Shown here in pieces: positions 53,465 to 63,625 of a DNA stretch of 64,000 nt (position 1 is the stretch's first letter; every line of letters starts with the position of its first letter). Below the pieces are notes generated by a model. It searched no databases and was not told the origin of the DNA. It worked only from the letters and a program-made list of their open reading frames with translations. This stretch comes from Pedobacter lusitanus (GTDB lineage: Bacteria; Bacteroidota; Bacteroidia; Sphingobacteriales; Sphingobacteriaceae). The position numbers and the translations under genes are program-made. The stretch is taken from contig NZ_CP157278.1 in assembly GCF_040026395.1 (NCBI RefSeq), positions 1,674,001 through 1,738,000 on the forward strand. Direction: 5' to 3'.

Positions 53465-54559
53465 CTACAACTGTTTAACAAAAACAGCATTCGCAACAGC
53501 TCCACCCTTTCCTAAAACAAGTGAGCCCGGATCAATTATATTTACCCACGTTCTGGCTGTCACACCACTATTACCTGCCACATAAACATCCCCGTTATGG
53601 ACAAATACAGAATTTGCAGAAGATTTCCTGACACCACCCTCAGTAGGTGCGTTCAAACCTGCGGGCTTCATATTTTTCCATAAAATAGCTCTGGATGTAC
53701 TACCATCATATTCATATCCTGCAACAAACACATCTGCTCCATTTACAAAAACAGAATTTGCAACTGCTTGTTTGTCTCCTGTTGTGAGATTGGCAATCAC
53801 TCCATTTTTCCATATTCTGGCAATAGATCTTGGTAAAGGAATTACACTTGAACTTTCATTACCTGCCAGATCCCGGTCAGCAGGATCTACATTTTCTGTG
53901 CCTGCAACATAAACATCATTACCACTTACAGCAATAGATTTTGCGGTAGCCTGTCTGGTACCATCACTTAATTGCGTGGCAATTCCATTTTTCCACATCA
54001 TGGCCACACATTTTTGCTCTTTGTTATATTCATAACCAGCTGCATATACATCTCCTCCATTAACATAAATTGCATAAGCCCTGGAAAACTCCGGTCCGCT
54101 GGTCAATCTGACAGCCACTCCATTTTTCCATATAGTTGCTAATCCATGGCTAAAGCCGGAAACATAAACGTCTGTTCCATTTACAAAAACAGAATAAACA
54201 GATGAATACAGATCTGTAGCCAGTACAGTAGGAGCTCCATTTTTCCAAATCACACACTTTCCACCATCAATACCTGCTACATAAACGTCAGTTCCGCTTA
54301 CATAAACAGAATATGCTTCTGCCCTGTCTGCTGTTCCATCAGTTAATGCGGTAGCAGTCCCATTTTTCCATAGAGTGGCCACAGAATACATTTTATTACT
54401 ATAATCCCAGCCTGCTACATAAACATCCCTTGTTCTAACGGGATCAGGTGGAACTACTATAGGTGGTTTAACGGGATCGGGCGTAGGATTACTCTTTTTA
54501 GAACAAGAGATAAGCAGGGCTAATAACCCAATGGAAAAGATTACTTTCAGATTTTTCAT
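53465..54559 (-). CDS. Lipoprotein with a seven-repeat, probable beta-propeller domain
   Basis: Surface or periplasmic lipoprotein, 364 residues: lipobox LLALLISC (cysteine at 19), a proline-rich linker (TPDPVKPPIVVPPDP), then seven repeats of about 45 residues. Each has a D-V-Y-V-A-G strand and an A-x-x-W-x-N-G strand. The count of seven and a closing ANAVFV strand at the C-terminus fit a circularly closed seven-bladed propeller. No catalytic residues stand out; binding to glycan or protein is plausible. The repeats are also similar at the DNA level. Confidence 0.82.
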   Translation of the reverse strand: MKNLKVIFSIGLLALLISCSKKSNPTPDPVKPPIVVPPDPVRTRDVYVAGWDYSNKMYSVATLWKNGTATALTDGTADRAEAYSVYVSGTDVYVAGIDGGKCVIWKNGAPTVLATDLYSSVYSVFVNGTDVYVSGFSHGLATIWKNGVAVRLTSGPEFSRAYAIYVNGGDVYAAGYEYNKEQKCVAMMWKNGIATQLSDGTRQATAKSIAVSGNDVYVAGTENVDPADRDLAGNESSSVIPLPRSIARIWKNGVIANLTTGDKQAVANSVFVNGADVFVAGYEYDGSTSRAILWKNMKPAGLNAPTEGGVRKSSANSVFVHNGDVYVAGNSGVTARTWVNIIDPGSLVLGKGGAVANAVFVKQL

Positions 54560-54712
54560 TCTTATATCGTTTCATGTTGAACACTGATAATCAGTTCACT
54601 AAAATAAAAAATAATTAACACCCTACAACACATGATGAACATAAACTGAAATAATTATTTCTTCATACCAATGGATTATTACCTGGTTGAACCCGTTAAC
54701 ATCAGAACAAAA

Positions 54713-54744
54713 AAAATATGCTATGTGAATACATAGCATATTTT
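54713..54744 (-). terminator. Terminator after guaB
   Basis: A perfect 14-base stem (AAAATATGCTATGT, 54713-54726, with 54731-54744), GAAT loop, and a T-run on the minus-strand exit side. Confidence 0.92.
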
Positions 54745-54765
54745 CAATAAAGTACAGGATAAATC

Positions 54766-56244
<1,479 letters not shown>

Positions 56245-56266
56245 TTAGGAGTTATTACTTGCCGGG

Positions 56267-56274
56267 CAAATTTA
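56267..56274 (-). promoter_or_regulatory. Candidate -7 box of guaB
   Basis: Minus-strand TAAATTTG matches TAnnTTTG; no -33 TTG is obvious at the usual distance. Confidence 0.35.
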
Positions 56275-56300
56275 AATAAATTATTTGTAATACGAAACTT

Positions 56301-56330
56301 TTCTCTCTAATAAATCATAATCAGAGAGAA
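56301..56330 (-). terminator. Hairpin after the GNAT gene
   Basis: TTCTCTCT (56301-56308) pairs with AGAGAGAA (56323-56330), 13 bases past the stop of the minus-strand acetyltransferase. Confidence 0.5.
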
Positions 56331-56343
56331 TCTGACAATCAGA

Positions 56344-56814
56344 TTAAATCTCTGTACCTTCCTCCGGCTCGCAATGTTGTCTTAGCTGCTTTGGTCCCTG
56401 AGGCCAGATATAAGAAGTAGTTTGTTTTTTCCAGCCAAGTTTCTGATAGAAATCACCCTTTCCCGGTGCAGCAGTCAGATTTACAAAGTGATAGTTATCC
56501 AGCTGACCATTTAGCATATTAATGATTTTTTTTCCCAAACCATTTCCCTGAAAATCAGGATCTACAACTATATCTGCCATTACAGCATAATAGCGGCCGT
56601 CACCTACTACCCTGCCAAAAGCAATAATCTGATCTTCATAATAAACAAATAAAGTCCAGGTACTTTTTTTGAAAGCAGCCTCGATTTCCGGCTCTACCCT
56701 GGTTCTCCATTCAATCTTTGAAAAAAGCTCACAAACGTAAGTCCAGTCTACCGTAGACAAATCATGGTTTATTTTATAAACAAGATTATTAATATCTATT
56801 TTTTTAAGCGTCAT
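56344..56814 (-). CDS. GNAT-family N-acetyltransferase
   Basis: A 156-residue acetyltransferase. Motif A reads DIVVDPDFQGNGLGKKIINML (about 82-102, Q-x-x-G-x-G), with YAVMADIVV before it and the strand-7 element GDFYQKLGW after it. The N-terminal half (LVYKINHDLSTVDWTYVCELFSK) is the usual substrate-binding helices. Substrate unknown. It is unrelated in detail to the GNAT at 21.5 kb and stands alone. Confidence 0.88.
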   Translation of the reverse strand: MTLKKIDINNLVYKINHDLSTVDWTYVCELFSKIEWRTRVEPEIEAAFKKSTWTLFVYYEDQIIAFGRVVGDGRYYAVMADIVVDPDFQGNGLGKKIINMLNGQLDNYHFVNLTAAPGKGDFYQKLGWKKQTTSYIWPQGPKQLRQHCEPEEGTEI

Positions 56815-57044
56815 AAATATAGGTTACAACCAGTCTCCTACTAGAAATGGTCAGTTATTTGGCGCAAATATGAACAAATATTTCAGCTAAAAAAACGGCA
56901 GAAAAGAAAAGGAGCTTTTTTTATCATTTATATTTTATTTCCACAAAGAAGAATACAATTCCTGAAACTTAAAAATATTTAAATTTAAAAATGTTTTTCC
57001 ATTAGAAAATTTAAGATTAAAATTGCAGAACAAAACACACTCTC

Positions 57045-59066
57045 ATGATTAAAAAAATAAACCTTTTTTTAATAGTCCTGCTATTGATAAAATTTGAGGT
57101 TTCAGCACAAAAAACACAAAAACAGCTTCCCGTTTTTAAATATGGAAAAGTGACTCCTGAAGAATTCGACACCAAACCTAAAGGTGCCGATTCAGCTGCT
57201 GCTGCCGTTAAGCTTTTTGATGTGGGTAATGGTTATTTTGATATTGGTCCGGGTGGCAGCTTCATCTATGTATTTGAACGCCATGTCAGATATAAAATCA
57301 TTAACAAAAAAGGTTATGATCTGGCAGACCTGGAAATAAGATTATACCGTGATGGTAAGGGTAACGAAGAAAAAATGGACAACATCAATGCCGCTACCTA
57401 TAATCTGAATAATGGTAAAATCGAAGTCAGTAAAATGGCTGGAGATGCAAAATTCACCAATTATCAGGACAACAAACACATTATTAAAAAATACACTCTT
57501 CCTAATATCAAAGAAGGTTCAATTATTGAATATCGTTATAAAACAAAATCAGATTTTATTTTTAAACTTGATGACTGGTATTTTCAGGGCAAATATCCAA
57601 CTATTTACTCTTCATTTTGCATAAATATTCCCGATTTTTATAGCTACAAGTTCGATGCAGGCGGTTATTATGACATCAACAAGCTTGATGCTGTTGAAAA
57701 TACTCAGAATATGGTTATAACCAACGCGGCAAATAAATCAGAAACCATTTCTGTAAAGACAGTAAAAACACAATACTACATCGAAAATATTCCCGCAATT
57801 AAAAATGAAAGTTACATTACTACGCTGGATGATTATGTCAGTAAAATAGGATTTGAGCTCAACTCAACCAATTTCCCGGGGAATGGCTATAAAGCTTATA
57901 CTTCTACCTGGCCAAAGATTATCAAAGAAATGATGGATCATCAGAATTTCGGTGGCTTTATTCAGAAAAAAAATCCAGGTAAAGAACTAATCAAAGAGAT
58001 TATCAAAGATGAAACCAGCCCTGAAGGAAAAATGAATCTCATTTTCAATTATGTCAAAAACAATATTAAATGGGACAATAAATATCGTGTTTATACCGAA
58101 GCCAGCAATCCGAAGGCCGTTATAGAAAAAAGATCGGGTAGTTCATCCGAAATCAATTTGCTCCTGCTTAACCTATTAGATGCTGCAGGTCTGGAGAGCT
58201 ATCCTGTCATCATCAGTACCAGAGAAAATGGTACGCATCCTGGTTATCCGCTGGCCAGTAAGTTTAACAGTGTTATTGTAATGACCATAATTGATGAGAA
58301 AAAACATTTATTAGACGCAGTAGATAAAAATAACACTCCAGATTTGCTGAGTTACGACAATTTAAATCACCGCGGATTAAAAATGGACCGGTCAACTTAT
58401 GATGGACAATGGATTTCTACTGATTTTACTACGCCCAGCAGAACCAGTGTTTTTTATAACCTTACTTTAGCTCCTGAAAATAAATTCAAAGGGACACTAT
58501 CTATCTCTAAAAACAACTACGACGGTGTAGAAAGAAGAAATTCTTATCAGGCAGCGACCAGCGAAGAAGAATTTTTAAAAGAATATAAAAGAAATAAGCC
58601 GGGACTGGAAATCAGTAATTATAAAATAGAAAATCTCAATACCCCAGAACAGTCGCTTATAGAAAACATGGATGTTACTATTGATGACAATATTGAGGAA
58701 GCAGGTAACCTTTCCTATTTCATGCCATTATTATTTGAACGCACAAAAGAAAACCCATTCACTCTGGAAGAACGGAACTATCCTGTGGACTTTGCACATC
58801 CAAATGAGCATAACTATCATTTATCCATTGAGTTCCCGTCAGATTACAAACTGGATCAACTTCCTAAAAGTGAAAAATTCACTTTACCAGATGGCGGTGG
58901 ATCATTTACAATGCTCTATACTACCGAAGGAAACAGATTGAGTATGGTCAGTAAAATTTCCATTCTAAAACCAATTTTCACGCCCGAGGAATACTATAAT
59001 TTAAAAGAGCTCTATAAAAACATCATCCGTAAACAAGCTGAACAAATAGTATTCAAAAAAATATGA
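57045..59066 (+). CDS. DUF3857/transglutaminase-like protein, catalytic residues lost
   Basis: Secreted 673-residue protein. Signal peptide ends about residue 21 (FEVSA-Q). A DUF3857 domain (about 55-260) precedes a transglutaminase-like region (about 325-420). Where the nucleophilic cysteine should be, the sequence reads RSGSSSEINLLLLNLLDAAGL (S366-S368), and the downstream histidine position reads SKFNSVIVM (N408). It is therefore predicted to be non-catalytic. A beta-rich C-terminal domain (DUF3858-like) follows. It overlaps the next gene by four bases (ATGA), so the active-looking paralogue is its likely partner. Confidence 0.83.
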   Translation: MIKKINLFLIVLLLIKFEVSAQKTQKQLPVFKYGKVTPEEFDTKPKGADSAAAAVKLFDVGNGYFDIGPGGSFIYVFERHVRYKIINKKGYDLADLEIRLYRDGKGNEEKMDNINAATYNLNNGKIEVSKMAGDAKFTNYQDNKHIIKKYTLPNIKEGSIIEYRYKTKSDFIFKLDDWYFQGKYPTIYSSFCINIPDFYSYKFDAGGYYDINKLDAVENTQNMVITNAANKSETISVKTVKTQYYIENIPAIKNESYITTLDDYVSKIGFELNSTNFPGNGYKAYTSTWPKIIKEMMDHQNFGGFIQKKNPGKELIKEIIKDETSPEGKMNLIFNYVKNNIKWDNKYRVYTEASNPKAVIEKRSGSSSEINLLLLNLLDAAGLESYPVIISTRENGTHPGYPLASKFNSVIVMTIIDEKKHLLDAVDKNNTPDLLSYDNLNHRGLKMDRSTYDGQWISTDFTTPSRTSVFYNLTLAPENKFKGTLSISKNNYDGVERRNSYQAATSEEEFLKEYKRNKPGLEISNYKIENLNTPEQSLIENMDVTIDDNIEEAGNLSYFMPLLFERTKENPFTLEERNYPVDFAHPNEHNYHLSIEFPSDYKLDQLPKSEKFTLPDGGGSFTMLYTTEGNRLSMVSKISILKPIFTPEEYYNLKELYKNIIRKQAEQIVFKKI

Positions 59067-60961
59067 GACTAAGTATTTTTCTTTTCCCTTTCCTGATAAG
59101 CTGTACAATTATAACTAATGCACAGGAAGTTTATGATGTTGCCAATATCCCTGCAGATTTAATGCAAAAATCAACTGTAGTTGTTCGCAATGAAGAGCAG
59201 AATCTCGTGATTAAAAGTCAGAATAGTGCTATCATGAGCTATAAAACGGCAATCACAATTCTGAGTAAAAATGGTGAGGGTAATGCTGTGATGTCTGAAT
59301 ATTATGATAAGTTTTCTTCCGTATATAATCTTAAAGCAGTAATGTACGATGCAAAAGGAATAAAAATCAGAACTTATAAAACCTCTGATTTCAAAGACGA
59401 AAGTATTACTTCAGATGGAACAATGTATGATGATAACCGCATTAAAAAACTCGAATTTTTAAATGCAACCTATCCGTATACTATTGAGTATAGCTATGAA
59501 AAAAGCTATAATGGTTATATCTCTTTTCCTTCCTGGACACCAATAGGCTCATATGATTGTGCATTGGAAAAATCTGTTTACACGCTACAGATCCCAAAGA
59601 CAATTACGTTTAAATATCTGAAAAGCCAGGATCTTAAAACAGATTCGGCTGTAATTAATGATAAAGTAACTTATAAATGGTCTTGTCAGCATATCAAATC
59701 ATTTGAATATGAACCTATGTCGACAGGATTGAAGGCCGTTACGCCATGGGTAATGGTTTCGCCAAATGATTTTGAATATGACAATTCAAAAGGCAACGTC
59801 GAAAACTGGAAAAATCTTGGCTCCTGGATCTATCAGTTAAGTAATACCGTGCAGCCTCTGCCAGAAACAACTAAAGCCAATGTTCAGAGGTTGATTGCCA
59901 GCACCAGAACTGACAGGGAAAAGATTGCTGTCCTTTATCAGTATTTACAATCAAACACAAGGTATGTAAGTGTTCAGCTCGGAGTTGGAGGTTTCAGACC
60001 AATAACAGCAGATAAAGTAGCAGCAGTAAATTATGGTGATTGTAAAGCGTTATCGAATTATATGAAAGCCCTGTTATCTGAAGCTGGCATACAATCAAAC
60101 CTGGTCATTCTTGGATCCGGTATACCTTCGCTTAATACAAAATATGCAAGTTTTGGACAGGCCAATCACATGATCCTTTGTGTCCCTGCAGCAAAAGATA
60201 CAACCTGGCTGGAATGTACAAGTCAGTATACGCCGATGGGATATATCGGGAATGATAATTCTGAAAGAACTGTATTATTGGTTACAGAGGCAGGCGGTAA
60301 ACTGGTAAATACTCCTGTTTACAAACCTGAAGACAACTATCAGAACCGTATAACTACCGTCGTCTTAGCTCCGGACAGATCTGCTGATGTTCATATCAAA
60401 ACTTCTTACAGCAACTCTCAGTATGAAGATCAACTGGGAATGATGCTGATGGAGCCCACAGAACAACGGAAAAGAATAATGAAAAGCCTTGGGATACCTA
60501 ATATGGAAATCTCATCTGCAAGCTTTATGCAACCAGACAAAAGCATCCCGAAAATAGAAGAAGACATTGTGTTAAAAAGTTCACAAATGGTGAATCAGGG
60601 AGGGGATAAATTATTTGTGACTTTGAATCTGCTTAATAGAAGAGAGAGTGTACCTGCAAAAGTTGAAAACAGAAAAACTTCTTTTTCTGTTCCTTATGGA
60701 TTCAAGGATACGGATGTGATCACTTATACTTTGCCACAGGGCTACAAAGTAGAGTTTATCCCTCAGGATATCTCAGTGGAATCAGAATTTGGCAGATATA
60801 CAGCTCAGGTAACACTAAAAGATAATACGATCGTCTATACCCGAAATCAGACGATGAACAGTAAGAAATATGCTCCTGAAAAATATAAAGATCTGGTAGA
60901 TTTTTACAAGAAAGTCTATATGGCGGATAAACAGAAAGCAGTACTGGCTAAAATTAATTAG
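59063..60961 (+). CDS. DUF3857/transglutaminase-like protein, active-site residues present
   Basis: Secreted 632-residue protein. Signal peptide with cysteine at 14 (FLISC) and cleavage about TNAQ, so lipidation is possible but the context is not ideal. DUF3857 about 40-240; transglutaminase-like domain about 270-400 with C327 (NYGDCKALSNYMKALL), H369 (QANHMILCV) and the third site in TTWLECTS (W382). Family members may cut or crosslink peptides in the periplasm, but no substrate is established. Coupled to the degenerate paralogue upstream and closed by a terminator shared with the peptidase gene. Confidence 0.85.
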   Translation: MRLSIFLFPFLISCTIITNAQEVYDVANIPADLMQKSTVVVRNEEQNLVIKSQNSAIMSYKTAITILSKNGEGNAVMSEYYDKFSSVYNLKAVMYDAKGIKIRTYKTSDFKDESITSDGTMYDDNRIKKLEFLNATYPYTIEYSYEKSYNGYISFPSWTPIGSYDCALEKSVYTLQIPKTITFKYLKSQDLKTDSAVINDKVTYKWSCQHIKSFEYEPMSTGLKAVTPWVMVSPNDFEYDNSKGNVENWKNLGSWIYQLSNTVQPLPETTKANVQRLIASTRTDREKIAVLYQYLQSNTRYVSVQLGVGGFRPITADKVAAVNYGDCKALSNYMKALLSEAGIQSNLVILGSGIPSLNTKYASFGQANHMILCVPAAKDTTWLECTSQYTPMGYIGNDNSERTVLLVTEAGGKLVNTPVYKPEDNYQNRITTVVLAPDRSADVHIKTSYSNSQYEDQLGMMLMEPTEQRKRIMKSLGIPNMEISSASFMQPDKSIPKIEEDIVLKSSQMVNQGGDKLFVTLNLLNRRESVPAKVENRKTSFSVPYGFKDTDVITYTLPQGYKVEFIPQDISVESEFGRYTAQVTLKDNTIVYTRNQTMNSKKYAPEKYKDLVDFYKKVYMADKQKAVLAKIN

Positions 60962-60969
60962 CCAGTACT
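60940..60969. terminator. Bidirectional terminator at convergent ends
   Basis: A perfect 12-base stem, AGTACTGGCTAA (60940-60951) with TTAGCCAGTACT (60958-60969), six-base loop, spanning the DUF3857 stop and ending just before the M16 stop. Confidence 0.85.
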
Positions 60970-60972
60970 CAC

Positions 60973-62247
60973 TTATTTTTTCCCTACTACAACTTTAGTG
61001 AAATCAGCTGTATTCATATATTTATTAGCTAAAATCTTTATCTCTTCAGCCGTAATGGATTTTACAGTGTGAATATAATTATCATAATAATCATACCCTA
61101 ATCCTGAAAAATAGATGTTTTTAAATTTATCAGCATGAGAGAATGCATTTTCAAGGCTTCCAAGCATCGAACCTAACATATAGTTCCGTACAAGGTCCAG
61201 TTCTTCTTCAGAAACCAGCTCAGCTTTCAGCAAATCAATCTCCTTTTCTATTTCTATTAATGCGAGACTGCAAACATCAGCTCCGACTTCCGTCGAAATG
61301 AAAAAGTAACCGGCATCCTTTAAAGACACTATAGCAGAACCGATACCATAAGTATATCCTTTATCTTCACGAATGTTTGCCATTAATCTTGAACCAAAAT
61401 AACCTCCAAGTAAACAGTTCATCACCTGGAAACCTGCAAAATCTTCATGAGACCGGTTAATACTTACAGACCCCATTCTAATTGCAGATTGTATTGCGTC
61501 AGCACGTTCAATAAAAATCTCACCTTTTACCGTACTGCTAAAAGAAAATTGGTTTATTTTAGAGATAGCCTGATTATTCCATCCTTTACCAAAATTTGCA
61601 TCCAGTAAATCAAATTCAGCTTCGTCAAATTTACCAGCAACAAATATTGTACAGTTTTCAGGCTTATAAGCAGCGCTGAAATAAGCCAGTAATTCTTCTC
61701 GTTCTATCTTCTGGTAATCTTCCACTCCTATATCAGAACCATAAGTAGAAGTTCCGAAAATAGCATGAGCAAAGTTTTTTCTGGCAATAAAGTCATTCTT
61801 CTGCAGACTCACTTTCAGAGATTGCTGCTGATTTTGTTTAAAAATATCAAGCTCCTGCTGAGGAAAAATACTTTCATTCAGTATTGACCATAAAATAGGC
61901 AATACGGATCCCAGATGTTTGTTAAGCGTATATATTTTAATACTAGACTGATCAGCACCATAATCAGTTTGCAAAAAGGCACCATAATAATCCACCTTAT
62001 CGGCAATTTCCCTGGCAGTAAGTTTAGCTGTACCATTATTAATCAAATGGTTTACAGCTATAGCCTGCAATGGCCTGGATTCATCCCAGTTTACATTTTC
62101 AAATACAAATTCAATACGAACAAGCTCCTGTTTTCCGGCATTAACAGTAAATACCTTAATTCCATTAGCTAATTCCTGTTTTTTAGGAGCTATAAAATTT
62201 ATATCATTTACCTGTCTCGATTCAGGTATAAGGGTTCGGTTAAGCAT
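60973..62247 (-). CDS. M16-family peptidase-like protein, zinc motif absent
   Basis: Insulinase-fold protein of 424 residues. It aligns by pattern with M16 proteases but lacks HxxEH: the corresponding region reads AIAVNHLINNGTAKLT. The C-terminal half keeps the M16C arginine/tyrosine substrate-binding elements (GGYFGSRLMANIREDKGYTYG, the R-x-x-x-Y motif). Predicted to be the non-catalytic half of a heterodimer with the upstream HxxEH-bearing protein, as for the PqqL- or mitochondrial-type pairs. Its start overlaps that gene by eight bases. No signal peptide, so possibly cytoplasmic. Confidence 0.88.
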   Translation of the reverse strand: MLNRTLIPESRQVNDINFIAPKKQELANGIKVFTVNAGKQELVRIEFVFENVNWDESRPLQAIAVNHLINNGTAKLTAREIADKVDYYGAFLQTDYGADQSSIKIYTLNKHLGSVLPILWSILNESIFPQQELDIFKQNQQQSLKVSLQKNDFIARKNFAHAIFGTSTYGSDIGVEDYQKIEREELLAYFSAAYKPENCTIFVAGKFDEAEFDLLDANFGKGWNNQAISKINQFSFSSTVKGEIFIERADAIQSAIRMGSVSINRSHEDFAGFQVMNCLLGGYFGSRLMANIREDKGYTYGIGSAIVSLKDAGYFFISTEVGADVCSLALIEIEKEIDLLKAELVSEEELDLVRNYMLGSMLGSLENAFSHADKFKNIYFSGLGYDYYDNYIHTVKSITAEEIKILANKYMNTADFTKVVVGKK

Positions 62248-63484
62248 TTTCGGAAGTTAAATAGTATAAAGTTGAACATTGCTCTCTAACGAAAGTCTTT
62301 TTGGCAGCCTGAAGTATTTTTGCTGCGTCAACAGCAAGATACTTCTGAATTTCAGTATTTAATCCATCAGCATCACCTAATAATTCATAATAAGCAAGAT
62401 TCATTGCTTTATCAAGCAGGTTCATCTCAGCAAATACCATGATAGACTCCGATTTATTTTTCACTTTTGTTAATTCTGTCTCACTAACCTCTTCTGTAGC
62501 AACTTTATTCAGTTCTGCCCAAACAGCTTTCTCCGCAGCTTCTACAGTTACACCCTCACTCAGTTTCCCCTCTATAATAAACAGTCCTTCATCCAGACTA
62601 CTGGTAATGTAAGCATGAATATCACTGAATAACTGCTGATCTTTCAATAAACTATTATATAATCTCGAAGATTGTCCCTGAGAAAGCACATCAGACAATA
62701 GATCATAGGTCTGAAAATCAGCATCTCTGCGAGCAGGCATTTTAAAGGCCAGATAAAATGCATTTAAAGGTACGTTAGCAATAACAGTTTCTTTACGCTC
62801 TTCAGTCTGAACAGGCTCCTGAGGTAAATTTCTGACGTATTTATCTCCGGCAGGAATAGGACTGAACCATTTTTCTGCCAGCAGCTTAATATCTTCTGTT
62901 TTTACATTCCCCGCTACTACCATAATAGCATTCTGCGGATTATAATGTTTTTTAAAGAAGGCTTTCACATCCTCCATGGAGGCATTCTCAATCTGCGCGA
63001 GATCTTGTCCTATAGTTGCCCAGCGATAAGCGTGTTTTTTATAAGCAAGCGGTCTTAATTTCAGCCAGACATCACCATAAGGCTGATTTAAATATCTTTG
63101 CTTAAATTCTTCACAAACTACATTACGCTGTGTATCCAGACTTTTCTCAGAAAAGGCAAGACTCAACATACGATCGCTTTCCAGCCAGAAAGCTGTTTCA
63201 ATATTAGTAGCAGGTAAAGTGATATAATAATTGGTTATATCATTGCTGGTGAATGCATTATTTTCGCCTCCTACTCTTTGCAGGGGCTCATCATAACTTG
63301 GTATATTAACTGATCCTCCAAACATGAGATGCTCAAAAAGATGGGCAAAACCAGTTTTCCCTTCTTCTTCATCCCTTGCGCCTACATCGTATAAGATATT
63401 TAATACAGCCATAGGTGTTGTATCATCTTCGTGTACCAGAACACGTAAGCCATTAGCTAGTGTAAAACGATTAAAATCTACCAT
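62240..63484 (-). CDS. M16-family zinc metallopeptidase, catalytic subunit
   Basis: Insulinase-family peptidase, 414 residues. The inverted zinc motif HxxEH is H48-L-F-E51-H52, followed by a distal glutamate in VCEEFKQRYLNQPYGD. No signal peptide is seen, which differs from many periplasmic bacterial homologues; processing of cytoplasmic peptides is possible. Substrate unknown. It heads the two-gene unit with the zinc-free partner. Confidence 0.92.
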   Translation of the reverse strand: MVDFNRFTLANGLRVLVHEDDTTPMAVLNILYDVGARDEEEGKTGFAHLFEHLMFGGSVNIPSYDEPLQRVGGENNAFTSNDITNYYITLPATNIETAFWLESDRMLSLAFSEKSLDTQRNVVCEEFKQRYLNQPYGDVWLKLRPLAYKKHAYRWATIGQDLAQIENASMEDVKAFFKKHYNPQNAIMVVAGNVKTEDIKLLAEKWFSPIPAGDKYVRNLPQEPVQTEERKETVIANVPLNAFYLAFKMPARRDADFQTYDLLSDVLSQGQSSRLYNSLLKDQQLFSDIHAYITSSLDEGLFIIEGKLSEGVTVEAAEKAVWAELNKVATEEVSETELTKVKNKSESIMVFAEMNLLDKAMNLAYYELLGDADGLNTEIQKYLAVDAAKILQAAKKTFVREQCSTLYYLTSENA

Positions 63485-63613
63485 AAATATATATATGCTG
63501 CCAAATATAGGAATAATGATTCAGGCTGAGGAGCCCGTTTAAATTTAGATAATGAAATTTAAACGTACCCCAAATGTGATAATTTCGTGAAATAAAAACA
63601 GAAGAACAAATGG

Positions 63614-63621
63614 TATATTTG
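63614..63621 (+). promoter_or_regulatory. Candidate -7 box immediately before mqnC
   Basis: TATATTTG matches TAnnTTTG exactly and ends four bases before the ATG at 63626, so the transcript would be leaderless or nearly so. No matching -33 TTG is apparent. Confidence 0.35.
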
Positions 63622-63625
63622 TCGT

